Assembly: GCF_049647105.1 (NCBI RefSeq)
Contig: NZ_JBARWZ010000151.1
Coordinates: forward strand, 1-64,000
DNA: 64,000 bases
Source: Actinophytocola sp049647105
Lineage (GTDB): Bacteria; Actinomycetota; Actinomycetes; Mycobacteriales; Pseudonocardiaceae
Reading direction: 5' to 3'
Each line of letters begins with the position of its first letter. Positions within the stretch are counted from its first letter, which is position 1. Both the position numbers and the translations under genes were made by a program. This document shows positions 1-10,815 of this stretch, piece after piece. Under the pieces are notes generated by a model that was not told the DNA's origin, searched no databases, and saw only the letters and a list, made by a program, of their open reading frames with translations.

Positions 1-585
1 GTGACCACCCCGGCCCCGGCGCCCGCCGCGAGTGGGGCGCTCGACGCGGCCGCGGTGCGCGGGCTGTGGTCGGAGCTGCTCGGCTCGGTCCGCAAGAACA
101 GCCGCAGCACCGAGGCCATGCTGACCAACGCGACCGTGCAGTCCGTCGAGGGGGACACGGTCACCATCGCGCACACCGCGGCGCCGCTGGCCCGTCGGCT
201 CGGTGAGCCGCGCAACGTGGATGCCATCGCCGCCGCGCTCGGTGAGGTACTCGGCGGGCAGTGGCAGGTCAAGTGCGTGCACGCCGCGCACAACACGGCC
301 ACCCAGTCGGTGCAGCAGAAGCCACGCAGCGAGCCGCCCACGTTCACCCGGCCAACGCAGCCCGCCGCGGCCCCGCGACAGCAGCAGGCGCCCGAACCGC
401 CGAGGCCTGTCGTCCCTGCCTCGCCGCCGCCCGCCGACGAGCCGCCGCTGCCGGAGCCACCGGAGGACGACTACTACGAGGACGATGGCGTGCCGCCTGC
501 GCCGGTGCCAGAGAGCAACCCGGAAGAGGACATGGTCAAGCTCCTCACCGACAAGCTCGGCGCCCGCCCCATCAACAACCGGTAG
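1..585 (+). CDS. dnaX: DNA polymerase III gamma/tau subunit, C-terminal part
   Basis: This is the 3' end of dnaX; the gene continues upstream of the window, so the first codon is not its start. The visible 194 residues hold part of the helical C-terminal region (about residues 15-90, LWSELLGSVRKNSRSTEAML and following), then a Pro/Ala-rich linker and an acidic stretch ending EEDMVKLLTDKLGARPINNR. Gamma/tau subunits form the clamp-loader core and tether the polymerase to the helicase. The assignment rests on the tail type and on neighbours: dnaX, a convergent amidase, ybaB and recR stand in this order in mycobacteria (Rv3721c, Rv3717, Rv3716c, Rv3715c). It converges on the amidase, with only 9 bases between the two stop codons. 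Confidence 0.88.
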   Translation: MTTPAPAPAASGALDAAAVRGLWSELLGSVRKNSRSTEAMLTNATVQSVEGDTVTIAHTAAPLARRLGEPRNVDAIAAALGEVLGGQWQVKCVHAAHNTATQSVQQKPRSEPPTFTRPTQPAAAPRQQQAPEPPRPVVPASPPPADEPPLPEPPEDDYYEDDGVPPAPVPESNPEEDMVKLLTDKLGARPINNR

Positions 586-594
586 GCGGGCTGG

Positions 595-1425
595 TCAGCC
601 CAGGTAGGCGAGGATGCCCGCCGTGATGGCCGTCGCGTAGGACTGGCGGCCCGCCTGGTCGCTGAACGCGGCGGCCTCGGTGGCGTTGCGCATGTTGCCG
701 CACTCCACGAGCACGGCAGGGCGCTCCGACAGGTTGAGCCCGCCGAGGTCGTCGCGGGGTGACAGGCCCGAGGACCCGATGTAGGTGGACGTCGCGAAGC
801 CCTTGGCCACCAGCGTGTCCCGCATGGTCGTGGCCAGCCGCGTCGACGGCTCGCCCTGTGCCTCGTTCAGCGGTGGCGCCGAGTACGCGAGGTGGAAGCC
901 GTGTGCGGACGGGTTGGTCGAGCCGTCCGCGTGGATCGACACGACGGCCGCGGCGCCCGACTCGTTGGCGATCGCGGCCCGGCGGTCGACGCACGGGCCG
1001 ATGCCGTTGTCGTCCGGCCTCGTCAGCACGACGCGCACGCCCTGTGCGGTGAGCTGGTCGCGGACCCGCTCGGCGACGTCCCACGTGAACGCGTGCTCCG
1101 GGTAGCCGGCGTTGGTCGCAGTGCCGGTCGTGTTGCAGGCCTTCACGCGGCCGCGGCCGGCGGGCACCTGGCGGTTGATCTCGCCGGGGTTCGCCGCGTT
1201 CGCGCCGTTGTGGCCGGGGTCGAGGACCACCACGGGCGCGGGTTTCGCGGGCGGGGCCACCGTGGTGGTGGTCGGGGGCGTGGTGGTCGTGGCGGACACG
1301 GTCGTCGTGGTCGGGGCCGTGGTCCTCGTCGCCGTCGTGGCCGGCGTGCCGGATGACTGGCCGCCGCACGCCGTGAGCGTCACCAGCCCGATCACCGCGA
1401 GTACAGATCTCCGCACGGCGCTCAC
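595..1425 (-). CDS. N-acetylmuramoyl-L-alanine amidase, lipoprotein (Ami1/Rv3717 type)
   Basis: Zinc amidase of the Amidase_3 family, which cuts the lactyl-amide bond between MurNAc and the stem peptide. GTG at 1425 is chosen because it puts a lipoprotein signal at the N-terminus (positive residues, hydrophobic core, LTAC with Cys20); an upstream extension of the frame only reads across ybaB and recR. A Thr/Pro-rich linker (about residues 25-60) leads to the catalytic domain: VVLDPGHNG (zinc His), a Glu in YPEHAF, SIHADG (zinc His) and VLVECGNMRN with the catalytic Glu. 276 aa. The position between dnaX and ybaB matches M. tuberculosis Rv3717 (Ami1). The lipobox is an obvious difference from a plain secreted enzyme and suggests membrane anchoring. 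Divergent from ybaB across 51 bases. Confidence 0.9.
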   Translation of the reverse strand: MSAVRRSVLAVIGLVTLTACGGQSSGTPATTATRTTAPTTTTVSATTTTPPTTTTVAPPAKPAPVVVLDPGHNGANAANPGEINRQVPAGRGRVKACNTTGTATNAGYPEHAFTWDVAERVRDQLTAQGVRVVLTRPDDNGIGPCVDRRAAIANESGAAAVVSIHADGSTNPSAHGFHLAYSAPPLNEAQGEPSTRLATTMRDTLVAKGFATSTYIGSSGLSPRDDLGGLNLSERPAVLVECGNMRNATEAAAFSDQAGRQSYATAITAGILAYLG

Positions 1426-1476
1426 CCTGCCACAGGGGTGCGCGACTACGCTGGGAACAACCGAAGAGAGGACTCC

Positions 1477-1815
1477 ATGGTGCAACCCGGTGGTGGCATG
1501 CCCGACATGCAGCAGATCCTGCAGCAGGCTCAGAAGATGCAGGAACAGCTCATGTCCGCGCAGGAGGAGCTGGCCAACGCGGAGGCGACGGGCTCGGCGG
1601 GCGGTGGTCTCGTGACGGCGGTCGTGTCCGGCTCCGGCGAGCTGAAGTCCCTCGCGATCGACCAGAAGGTCGTCGACCCCGACGACGTGGAGACGCTGGC
1701 CGACCTGGTGGTCGCCGCCGTCCGCGACGCCAGCGGCAAGGCGCAGCAGATGGCCGCCGACGCGATGGGTCCGCTCGCGGGTGGCATGGGCGGCCTCGGC
1801 CTGCCCGGCATGTAA
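1477..1815 (+). CDS. ybaB: YbaB/EbfC nucleoid-associated protein
   Basis: Small dimeric DNA-binding protein of the YbaB/EbfC family. ATG at 1477 is chosen because a GAGAGG ribosome site lies just before it (about 1465-1470) and the protein then starts MVQPGGGMPDMQQILQQAQKM, typical of the family; the frame is open further upstream without a good start. 112 aa, usual length. The long amphipathic N-terminal helix is followed by GGGLVTAVVSGSGELKSLAID, and the C-terminus is Met/Gly-rich (LAGGMGGLGLPGM), common in actinobacteria. It is followed after 3 bases by recR, the usual operon; YbaB and RecR are thought to work together in recombination and nucleoid organisation. A TACGCT -10-like box lies at 1447-1452. 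Confidence 0.95.
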   Translation: MVQPGGGMPDMQQILQQAQKMQEQLMSAQEELANAEATGSAGGGLVTAVVSGSGELKSLAIDQKVVDPDDVETLADLVVAAVRDASGKAQQMAADAMGPLAGGMGGLGLPGM

Positions 1816-1818
1816 CCC

Positions 1819-2415
1819 ATGTACGAGGGACCGGTCCAGGACCTGATCGACGAGCTGGGGCGGCTCCCCGGCGTCGGTCCGAAGAGCGCACAGCGCATCG
1901 CGTTCCACCTGCTCGGCGCCGACCCGGCCGACATCGCCCGCCTGCAGCTCGCTCTGCAGAAGGTGAAGGAGGGCGTGGTCTTCTGCGACATCTGCGGCAA
2001 CGTCTCCGAGGAGCCGACCTGCCGGATCTGCCGCGACGCGCGCCGCGACCCCTCCGCCGTGTGCGTGGTGGAGGAGCCCAAGGACGTGCTGGCCATCGAG
2101 AAGACCCGCGAGTTCAAGGGCCGCTACCACGTGCTGGGTGGCGCGCTGGACCCGCTGTCCGGCATCGGTCCCGACCAGCTGCGGGTGCGTGAGCTGCTGC
2201 AGCGGATCGGCGGGCAGGAGATCACCGAGGTCATCCTGGCCACCGACCCGAACACCGAGGGCGAGGCGACCGCCACCTACCTGGTGCGGATGCTGCGCGA
2301 CTTCCCCGGCCTCACGGTCACCCGGCTCGCCTCGGGCCTGCCGATGGGCGGCGACCTGGAGTTCGCGGACGAGCTGACGCTGGGCCGGGCACTCACGGGC
2401 CGCCGGTCGGTGTGA
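1819..2415 (+). CDS. recR: Recombination mediator RecR
   Basis: RecR works with RecF/RecO in loading RecA at gaps. 198 aa, full length. In order: N-terminal helix-hairpin-helix (LGRLPGVGPKSAQRIAFHLL, about residues 11-30), a four-cysteine zinc finger (CDICGNVSEEPTCRICRD, about residues 56-73), a Toprim domain (VCVVEEPKDVLAIE and TDPNTEGEATA), and the C-terminal Walker-B-like segment ending in LGRALTGRRSV. It starts 3 bases after ybaB and shares a GTGA overlap with the following kinase gene, so the three are probably co-transcribed. Confidence 0.97.
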   Translation: MYEGPVQDLIDELGRLPGVGPKSAQRIAFHLLGADPADIARLQLALQKVKEGVVFCDICGNVSEEPTCRICRDARRDPSAVCVVEEPKDVLAIEKTREFKGRYHVLGGALDPLSGIGPDQLRVRELLQRIGGQEITEVILATDPNTEGEATATYLVRMLRDFPGLTVTRLASGLPMGGDLEFADELTLGRALTGRRSV

Positions 2416-2921
2416 TCGAGCTGAGGCCGCCGCGCCTCGGCGCCACCACCCTGATCGCGGTCGACGGGCCGTCCGGCTCCGGCAAGACGCACTACGCGAA
2501 CGAGCTGGCCCGCGAGCTTGGCGCCACGGTGGTGAGCACCGACGACTTCGCGACCTGGGACGCTCCCGTGTCGTGGTGGCCACGTCTGGTGAACGACGTG
2601 CTCATTCCCATAGAAATGGGAAAAACAGCCTGCTACCAGCGGATCGAATGGACGGACGGCCGCTCGCACCCCGGTCGGTACCGCCGGATAGAAGTGCCGG
2701 AAGTGCTGGTCATAGAGGGTGTTTCGGCGGGCAGAAGGTCGATCTACGACAAGCTTTCCCACCTCGTCTGGTGTGAGCTTCCTGACGAGACCATTCGGCT
2801 GGAAAGGGCCGTCGCGCGGGACGGCGAGGAGGTCAGGAAACACATGCTGACCTGGCAGGACTTCGAGCGTGGCTGGTTCGCGGTCGACCAGACCAAAGCA
2901 CGTGCGGACCTGTGCCGATGA
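2412..2921 (+). CDS. Uridine kinase-like P-loop protein
   Basis: A 169-aa P-loop NTPase. The N-terminus shows Walker A (VDGPSGSGKTHYANEL, about residues 17-32), a substrate-binding Asp pair (STDDFATWD), a region with YQRIEWTDGR, the Walker-B-like VLVIEGVSAG, and a lid-type ERAVARDGEE arginine pair. This layout is that of uridine kinase / phosphoribulokinase-family nucleoside kinases, but no substrate can be read from the sequence. GTG at 2412 overlaps the recR stop (GTGA), so it is translationally coupled to recR. A short stretch at 2600-2750 is less G+C-rich than its surroundings. It is likely a real, expressed gene; the precise reaction is unknown. Confidence 0.75.
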   Translation: MIELRPPRLGATTLIAVDGPSGSGKTHYANELARELGATVVSTDDFATWDAPVSWWPRLVNDVLIPIEMGKTACYQRIEWTDGRSHPGRYRRIEVPEVLVIEGVSAGRRSIYDKLSHLVWCELPDETIRLERAVARDGEEVRKHMLTWQDFERGWFAVDQTKARADLCR

Positions 2922-2946
2922 GGATCGGATACCGAGTCGTTACAGA

Positions 2947-2965
2947 CCAGGACTTCACGTCCTGG
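2947..2965 (+). promoter_or_regulatory. Inverted repeat upstream of the peptide-transporter operon
   Basis: Perfect inverted repeat CCAGGAC-TTCAC-GTCCTGG, followed by a TAGGGT -10-like hexamer at about 2979. It lies 60-80 bases before the first gene of the ABC importer, where an operator would be expected. No regulator gene is adjacent, so the binding protein is unknown. Confidence 0.4.
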
Positions 2966-3025
2966 CACCCGGACGGGATAGGGTCGGCGACCAAAGTGTG
3001 AGACTCGAACCCTCTGAGGTGCGTA

Positions 3026-4693
3026 ATGGTCAACCCCCGCACGGTCCGCTTGGCGGCAATCGGCTTCGCCGCCGCTGTCGCGCTGACCGCGTGCGCTGAA
3101 TCCCAGCGCGACTCCCAGGACGAAGGTGGCGGCCAGACCGGCGGCACGATGACCTTCGCGACCGAGGGTGCGCCGAAGCTGTTCGACCCCTTCTTCGCCA
3201 CCGACGGGGCCACCTTCCGCACCTCGCAGCAGATCTTCGAGGGTCTGATCGAGTTCAAGCCGGGCACCGCTGACGCCGAGGCCGGTCTCGCCACCAAGTG
3301 GGACCACAGCGAGGACGGGCTGACCTGGACCTTCGAGCTCCGCGAGGGTGTGAAGTTCCACGACGGCTCCGAGTTCAACGCCGAGGCGGTCTGCTTCAAC
3401 TTCGACCGCTGGTACAACCAGAAGGGCCCGGGCCAGAGCCCGGCCGTGACCGGTTACTGGCAGGACAACTTCGGCGGCTTCGCCGACAAGGCGAACCCGT
3501 CGCTGTTCGAGTCGTGCACCGCGGACGGCGCGAACAAGGCCGTCGTGAAGCTGACCCGCTCCACCTCCAAGTTCCCGGACATCCTGGGCCTGCCGTCGTT
3601 CGCGATGCAGAGCCCGACGGCGCTGGAGCAGTACAAGGCCGACGAGGTCGTCCAGGCGGGTGACAGCTTCACCTACCCCGAGTACTCGACGGACCACCCG
3701 ACCGGCACCGGCGCGTTCAAGTTCGCCAAGTACGACGAGGCCAACGGCACCGTCGAGCTGGTCCGCAACGAGGACTACTGGGGCGACAAGGCCAAGCTGG
3801 ACAAGCTGATCCTGCGTGCCATCCCGGACGAGACCGCCCGCAAGCAGGCGCTGCAGTCCGGTGACGTCGAGGGCTACGACCTCCCGTCCCCCGCCGACTG
3901 GCAGGGCCTGAAGGACGACGGCTACAACGTCATGATCCGCCCGGCGTTCAACGTCTTCTACCTGGGCATCGGTCAGAAGAACGTGCCGCAGCTGCGTGAC
4001 CTGAAGGTCCGCCAGGCGCTCGCCTACGCGATCGACCGCGAGGGCCTGGTCAAGCAGCAGCTGCCCGAGGGTTCCGAGGTCGCGGAGAACTTCTACCCGA
4101 AGACGGTCGACGGCTGGACCGACGACGTCGAGAAGTACACCTACGACCCGGACAAGGCGAAGTCGCTGCTCGCCGAGGCCGGCGCGGCCAACCTGTCGGT
4201 CAACATCTACTGGCCGACCGAGGTCACCCGCCCGTACATGCCGAACCCGCAGGACATGTTCGGCTTCATCCGGGGCAACCTGGAGGCCGTCGGCGTCAAG
4301 CTGAACGTGGTCAGCAAGCCGTGGAACGGTGGCTACCTGGAGGACGTCGACCAGGGCAAGGCCGACCTGTTCCTGCTCGGCTGGAACGGTGACTACAACA
4401 CGCCGGACAACTTCATCGGCAACTTCTTCTCCGACCCGAACAACCGCTTCGGCACCGGCAACTCGCCGTGGGGCGCCACCCTGTCCCAGGAGCTGCAGGC
4501 GGCCGACTCGGAGCCGGACGCCGAGAAGCGCACCGGGTTGTACGAGGAACTGAACAAGAAGCTGAAGGCCGAGTACCTGCCCGCGATCCCGATTTCGCAC
4601 GGACCGCCCGCACTGGTCGTCGCCGAGAACGTGAAGGGTCTGGTTCCCAGTCCGCTCACGGACGAGCGCTTCGACTCCGTCAGCCTCGGCTGA
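3026..4693 (+). CDS. Peptide/oligopeptide ABC transporter substrate-binding lipoprotein
   Basis: Family 5 solute-binding protein (DppA/OppA type), the extracytoplasmic receptor of the importer encoded by the next four genes. ATG at 3026 follows GAGGTG. The signal is a lipoprotein signal: MVNPRTVRLAAIGF..., lipobox LTAC with Cys23. The mature part has the family signatures: GTMTFATEGAPKLFDPFF near the start, WTFELREGVKFHDGSEFNAEAV (about residues 108-130), NVFYLGIGQ, LRDLKVRQALAYAIDREGLVKQQL (about residues 325-350) and LFLLGWNGDYNTPDNFIGNFF. 555 aa, usual length. No stop or frameshift. Substrate probably short peptides, but heme, nickel or other ligands cannot be excluded from sequence alone. 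Confidence 0.93.
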   Translation: MVNPRTVRLAAIGFAAAVALTACAESQRDSQDEGGGQTGGTMTFATEGAPKLFDPFFATDGATFRTSQQIFEGLIEFKPGTADAEAGLATKWDHSEDGLTWTFELREGVKFHDGSEFNAEAVCFNFDRWYNQKGPGQSPAVTGYWQDNFGGFADKANPSLFESCTADGANKAVVKLTRSTSKFPDILGLPSFAMQSPTALEQYKADEVVQAGDSFTYPEYSTDHPTGTGAFKFAKYDEANGTVELVRNEDYWGDKAKLDKLILRAIPDETARKQALQSGDVEGYDLPSPADWQGLKDDGYNVMIRPAFNVFYLGIGQKNVPQLRDLKVRQALAYAIDREGLVKQQLPEGSEVAENFYPKTVDGWTDDVEKYTYDPDKAKSLLAEAGAANLSVNIYWPTEVTRPYMPNPQDMFGFIRGNLEAVGVKLNVVSKPWNGGYLEDVDQGKADLFLLGWNGDYNTPDNFIGNFFSDPNNRFGTGNSPWGATLSQELQAADSEPDAEKRTGLYEELNKKLKAEYLPAIPISHGPPALVVAENVKGLVPSPLTDERFDSVSLG

Positions 4694-4728
4694 CCTGTCC
4701 CGCTCCCCACCACAGGAACAAGGGTTAG

Positions 4729-5751
4729 GTGCTTCGTTACACGGTTCGGCGGTTGCTGCAGCTCGTAATCGTCGTCGGGGTGCTGTCGCTGCTGCTGTTC
4801 GCGTGGCTGCGTTCGCTCCCAGGAGGGCCGGTCTCGGCCCTCCTGGGCGAACGCGCGACCGCGTCGTCCAGAGCCCGGCTCACACAGGAGCTGGGTCTGG
4901 ACGAGCCGATCTTCGTCCAGTACTGGAAGTTCCTGTCGCGTGCCGCGTCGGGTGACTTCGGGGTGTCCACGGGTGTGCAGCCCGGCGACACGGCGATGGA
5001 TATCTTCTTCCAGCGCTTCCCGGCGACGCTCGAGCTGTCGTTCTTCGCGATCGTCATCGCGATCGTGGTCGGCATCCCGCTCGGTTATCTCGCCGCCCGC
5101 CGCAAGGGCGGCTGGCTCGACAACCTGTCGATCGTCGGTTCGCTGATCGGCGTCGCGGTGCCGGTGTTCTTCCTCGCGTTCGTGCTGAAGCAGGTGCTGG
5201 CCGTCGACCTCGGCTGGTTCCCGACCGCTGGCAGACAGACCGGTGGCATCGACGCCACCCGCGTCACCGGGTTCTTCGTGCTCGACGGGATCCTGACGCA
5301 GGAATGGGACGCGGCATGGGACGCGATCCACCACCTGATCCTGCCCGCGCTCGCGCTGTCGAGCATCCCGTTCTCGGTGATCTTCCGGATCACCCGCGCG
5401 TCCGTGCTCGACGTCCTCGACGAGGACTTCGTCCGGACCGCGGAGTCCAAGGGCCTCACCACGCCGGTCATCAACCGCCGCCACGTGATGCGCAACGCGC
5501 TGCTGCCGGTGGTCACCACCATCGGCCTGCAGACCGGTGCGTTGCTCGCGGGTGCCGTGCTGACCGAGAAGGTGTTCGCGTTCCCCGGCATCGGGCAGGC
5601 GCTGGCGCTCGGGTTCGAACGCCGTGACTATCCGGTGCTGCTGTTGCTGATCCTCTGTGCCGCCGGGGTGTTCGTGCTGATCAACATGCTGGTCGACCTG
5701 TCCTACGCGTTGATCGACCCGCGCATCCGCACGGCGGGTGGTGCCCGGTGA
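4729..5751 (+). CDS. dppB: ABC transporter permease (DppB type)
   Basis: First membrane permease of the peptide importer, 340 aa. N-terminal transmembrane helix (RLLQLVIVVGVLSLLLFAWL) followed by the conserved LPGGPVSALLGERA region and five further hydrophobic segments. The cytoplasmic EAA loop is visible as DVLDEDFVRTAESKGLTTPVINRRHVMRNALLPVVT (about residues 229-262). GTG at 4729 starts 36 bases after the binding-protein gene. It overlaps the second permease by GTGA. Together with its neighbours it forms a complete uptake system. Confidence 0.94.
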   Translation: MLRYTVRRLLQLVIVVGVLSLLLFAWLRSLPGGPVSALLGERATASSRARLTQELGLDEPIFVQYWKFLSRAASGDFGVSTGVQPGDTAMDIFFQRFPATLELSFFAIVIAIVVGIPLGYLAARRKGGWLDNLSIVGSLIGVAVPVFFLAFVLKQVLAVDLGWFPTAGRQTGGIDATRVTGFFVLDGILTQEWDAAWDAIHHLILPALALSSIPFSVIFRITRASVLDVLDEDFVRTAESKGLTTPVINRRHVMRNALLPVVTTIGLQTGALLAGAVLTEKVFAFPGIGQALALGFERRDYPVLLLLILCAAGVFVLINMLVDLSYALIDPRIRTAGGAR

Positions 5752-6680
5752 GCACGAAGTCCAAGATCGACGCGCTCGCGGCCACCGCGGGCAAGATCGG
5801 CGACGACCCCGGCGTGAGCGTCGCGGCAGCCGCGTGGCGCAGGCTGCGCCGCAACCCGGTGTTCCTCACCGGTGCGGTGATCATCGCCGCGTTCATCGTG
5901 CTGGCGATCCTGTCGCCATGGCTGGCGCCGCACGACCCGACCGACCCGATGCTGGGCGACCAGGTCGTCAAGGCACGCAACCAGATCCCGGAGCCGCAGC
6001 CAGGGCACCCGCTCGGCGGCGACCAGGTGGGCCGCGACCTGCTGTCCAGGCTCCTGGTCGGCTCGCAGCAGACGCTGCTGGTCGGTGTGCTGGCCACGCT
6101 GATCGGACTCACGGGCGGGTTGATCCTCGGCACGCTGGCCGGTGCGATCGGCGGCTGGGTCGACAGCGTGGTCATGCGCGCGGTCGACGTCATGCTGTCG
6201 ATCCCTGGCCTGCTGCTCGCGGTCTCGATCGGCGCGTTGTTCGCACAACCCAACGTCTACACACTGATCGTCGCGGTCGCGACGGTCCAGATCCCGATCT
6301 TCGCGCGCCTGCTGCGGGGCTCGATGCTCGCGCAGCGGCACAGCGACCACGTGCTCGCCGCCCGTTCGCTCGGCGTGAAGCAGCGGGCGATCGTGTTCCG
6401 GCACATGCTGCCGAACTCGCTCGGCCCGGTGATCGTGCAGTCCACGCTGGTCCTCGCGATCGCGATCATCGAGGCAGCGGGCCTTTCGTTCCTCGGTCTC
6501 GGCAACCCGGACGACCGCGTCCCGGAGTGGGGGCAGATGCTCGGCCGGGCGCAGAACGTCATCGACAGCCACCCGCAGCTGGCCTTCTGGCCCGCCGGCT
6601 GCATCATCGTGGTGGCGCTCGGCTTCACACTCATGGGTGAGTCGCTGCGCGAGGCCCTCGACCCGAAGAGCAGGAGGTGA
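5748..6680 (+). CDS. dppC: ABC transporter permease (DppC type)
   Basis: Second permease of the importer, 310 aa. The N-terminal cytoplasmic region precedes the first transmembrane helix (NPVFLTGAVIIAAFIVLAIL), then the typical HPLGGDQVGRDLLSRLLVGSQQTLLVG periplasmic-to-membrane region, and the EAA loop (HSDHVLAARSLGVKQRAIVFRHMLPN, about residues 196-225). It ends WGQMLGRAQNVIDSHPQLAFWPAGCIIVVALGFTLMGESLREALDPK, typical of DppC. It starts with GTGA overlap on dppB. The AGGAGGTGA ribosome site of the next gene overlaps its stop codon. Confidence 0.94.
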   Translation: MSTKSKIDALAATAGKIGDDPGVSVAAAAWRRLRRNPVFLTGAVIIAAFIVLAILSPWLAPHDPTDPMLGDQVVKARNQIPEPQPGHPLGGDQVGRDLLSRLLVGSQQTLLVGVLATLIGLTGGLILGTLAGAIGGWVDSVVMRAVDVMLSIPGLLLAVSIGALFAQPNVYTLIVAVATVQIPIFARLLRGSMLAQRHSDHVLAARSLGVKQRAIVFRHMLPNSLGPVIVQSTLVLAIAIIEAAGLSFLGLGNPDDRVPEWGQMLGRAQNVIDSHPQLAFWPAGCIIVVALGFTLMGESLREALDPKSRR

Positions 6681-6687
6681 CCGGTCA

Positions 6688-8813
<2,126 letters not shown>

Positions 8814-8866
8814 TTCCCGGCCAGGCTTGGGACATGCACTTGTCGCGCTCGACCGGTAGACAAGCG

Positions 8867-8925
8867 GGGCCCGGCACGATCGTGCGCGGGGGCGGGTCTC
8901 GTAAGGGGTTGCCGGGCCCGCCCCC
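8867..8925 (+). terminator. Stem-loop terminator region between dppF and leuA
   Basis: Two alternative G+C-rich stems overlap here: GGGCCCGGCA (8867-8876) with TGCCGGGCCC (8910-8919), and GGGGGCGGG (8888-8896) with CCCGCCCCC (8917-8925). There is no U-run. The place between two convergent genes fits a bidirectional terminator. Confidence 0.55.
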
Positions 8926-8934
8926 AACGCCTGC

Positions 8935-10737
8935 TCAGCGTGAGAAGCGGTTGACCGCCGACACCACCGCGCGCAGGGACGCCGTCACGATCGAGCTGTG
9001 GATGCCGACCCCCCACAGCGTGCGCTCGCCGATCGAGCACTCCACGTACGCCGCCGCGCGTGCGTCGTCGCCCGCCGTGAGTGCGTGCTCGGTGTAGTCG
9101 AGGACCCGCACGTCGTAGCCGACCGAGGCGAGCGCGTCGACGAACGCGGCGATCGGGCCGTTGCCGGAGCCGGTGATCTCGTGCCGGTCACCCTCCACCT
9201 CGACGACCGCGCTGATCTCGTCGTGGCCACGGCCGTCCGAGGGATCGGAGCCGGCGATGCGGTGCTCGCGCAGCACGAGCGGTGCGTTGTGCTCCAGGTA
9301 CTCCGACGAGAACGTCGACCACATGAGCGCGGGCGACACCTCGCCGCCCTCCGAGTCCGTGTAGTGCTGCACGGCCTGCGAGAACTCGATCTGCAGGCGG
9401 CGCGGCAGCTCCAGCTGGTGCTCGGTCTTCATCACGTACGCGACGCCGCCCTTGCCGGACTGCGAGTTCACGCGGATCACGGCCTCGTAGGTGCGGCCGA
9501 CGTCCTTCGGGTCGATCGGCAGGTACGGGACCTCCCACGGGTGGTCCTCGACCGGGTGGCCCGCCCGGTCGGCGGCGTCCTTGAGCGCGTCGAAGCCCTT
9601 GTTGATCGCGTCCTGGTGCGAGCCGGAGAACGCGGTGAACACCAGGTCGCCGCCCCACGGGTGGCGCTCGCCGACCGGCAGCTGGTTGCAGTACTCGACC
9701 GTGCGGCGGATCTCGTCGATGTCGGAGAAGTCGATCTGCGGGTCGATGCCCTGGCTGAACAGGTTCATGCCCAGCGTCACCAGGCACACGTTGCCGGTGC
9801 GCTCGCCGTTGCCGAACAGGCAGCCCTCGATGCGGTCCGCGCCGGCCTGGTAGCCCAGCTCGGCGGCGGCCACGCCGGTGCCGCGGTCGTTGTGCGGGTG
9901 CAGCGACAGCACAACGGAGTCACGACGCTCCAGGTTGCGGTTCATCCACTCGATGGAGTCGGCGTATACGTTCGGTGTCGCCATCTCGACGGTGGCGGGC
10001 AGGTTGATGATCACCGGGCGGTCCGGCGTCGGCCGCCAGATCTCGGTGACCGCGTTGCACACCTCGGCCGCGTACGACAGCTCCGTGCCGGTGTAGGACT
10101 CGGGGGAGTACTCGAACCGGAAGTCGGTGTCGGAGTACTTGCCCGCCAGCTCGGCCACCATCTCGGCGGCGGAGGTGGCGATCTTCTTGATGCCCTCGCG
10201 CTCCTCGCGGAACACCACGCGCCGCTGCAGGATCGAGGTCGAGTTGTAGATGTGGACGATCGCCTTGCGTGCGCCCTGCAGTGCCTCGAACGTGCGCTCG
10301 ATCAGTTCGGGGCGGCACTGGGAGAGCACCTGGATCGAAACGTCGTCGGGAACGGCGCCGTCGTTGATGATCTCGCGCACGAAGTCGAAGTCGGTCTGCG
10401 ACGCGGCGGGGAAGCCGACCTCGATCTCCTTGTAGCCCATGCGCACGAGCAGGTCGAACATGCGTCGCTTGCGGGCGGGGGACATCGGGTCGATCAGGGC
10501 CTGGTTGCCGTCACGCAGGTCGACAGCGCACCACTGCGGCGCGCGGGTGATCACCTTGTCCGGCCAGGTCCGGTCGGGCAGCGTGATCGGCTCGACGACC
10601 TGGGCGAAGGGCTGGTAGCGGTGCACCGGCATCGACGAGCCGCGCTGGGTGTTCCACGCGGGCTGGTCGGCGGGCGCCGGCCTGCTCGGCATCCGGATGT
10701 TGCTGGTCGCGGCACGCTGTACGTCGGGAATGCTCAT
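8935..10737 (-). CDS. leuA: 2-isopropylmalate synthase
   Basis: First committed step of leucine synthesis: acetyl-CoA plus 2-oxoisovalerate to 2-isopropylmalate. 600 aa, the long actinobacterial form. HMGL-like catalytic domain with the Asp/Arg signature (CAVDLRDGNQAL, about residues 71-82), the metal-binding HPHNDRGTG segment (about residues 283-291) and EGCLFGNGERTGN. The C-terminal LeuA dimer/allosteric domain, where leucine binds in relatives, covers roughly the last 130 residues (GSGNGPIAAFVDALA). ATG at 10737 gives MSIPDVQRAATSNIRMPS. The 120 bases upstream encode a leucine-rich leader peptide and a stem-loop, so expression is probably attenuated by leucyl-tRNA supply. Same genomic neighbourhood as in mycobacteria (leuA next to ask-asd). 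Confidence 0.97.
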   Translation of the reverse strand: MSIPDVQRAATSNIRMPSRPAPADQPAWNTQRGSSMPVHRYQPFAQVVEPITLPDRTWPDKVITRAPQWCAVDLRDGNQALIDPMSPARKRRMFDLLVRMGYKEIEVGFPAASQTDFDFVREIINDGAVPDDVSIQVLSQCRPELIERTFEALQGARKAIVHIYNSTSILQRRVVFREEREGIKKIATSAAEMVAELAGKYSDTDFRFEYSPESYTGTELSYAAEVCNAVTEIWRPTPDRPVIINLPATVEMATPNVYADSIEWMNRNLERRDSVVLSLHPHNDRGTGVAAAELGYQAGADRIEGCLFGNGERTGNVCLVTLGMNLFSQGIDPQIDFSDIDEIRRTVEYCNQLPVGERHPWGGDLVFTAFSGSHQDAINKGFDALKDAADRAGHPVEDHPWEVPYLPIDPKDVGRTYEAVIRVNSQSGKGGVAYVMKTEHQLELPRRLQIEFSQAVQHYTDSEGGEVSPALMWSTFSSEYLEHNAPLVLREHRIAGSDPSDGRGHDEISAVVEVEGDRHEITGSGNGPIAAFVDALASVGYDVRVLDYTEHALTAGDDARAAAYVECSIGERTLWGVGIHSSIVTASLRAVVSAVNRFSR

Positions 10738-10776
10738 GATCTGGGGACTCCTGCTTGCGGGTCTATGGACGAAATG

Positions 10777-10811
10777 ACCGGCAAGGCTTCGCCCCGCGGC
10801 GGGGAGCCGGT
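10777..10811 (-). promoter_or_regulatory. leuA attenuator stem-loop
   Basis: Between the leader peptide stop and leuA there is a G+C-rich hairpin. CCCCG (10792-10796) pairs with CGGGG (10800-10804). It is extended by GGCT/AGCC (10785-10788 with 10805-10808), or alternatively ACCGGC/GCCGGT (10777-10782 with 10806-10811). The alternative outer pairings and the adjacent Leu-codon run fit ribosome-mediated attenuation. There is only a weak U-rich stretch on the leuA side (TCATTTCG), so it could instead control translation. Confidence 0.6.
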
Positions 10812-10815
10812 CTGG

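Noticed and set aside
595..2583. 662-aa minus-strand frame joining the amidase to a long N-terminal extension
   Set aside because: The extension is antisense to ybaB and recR and lacks domain content; the lipoprotein start at 1425 explains the gene.
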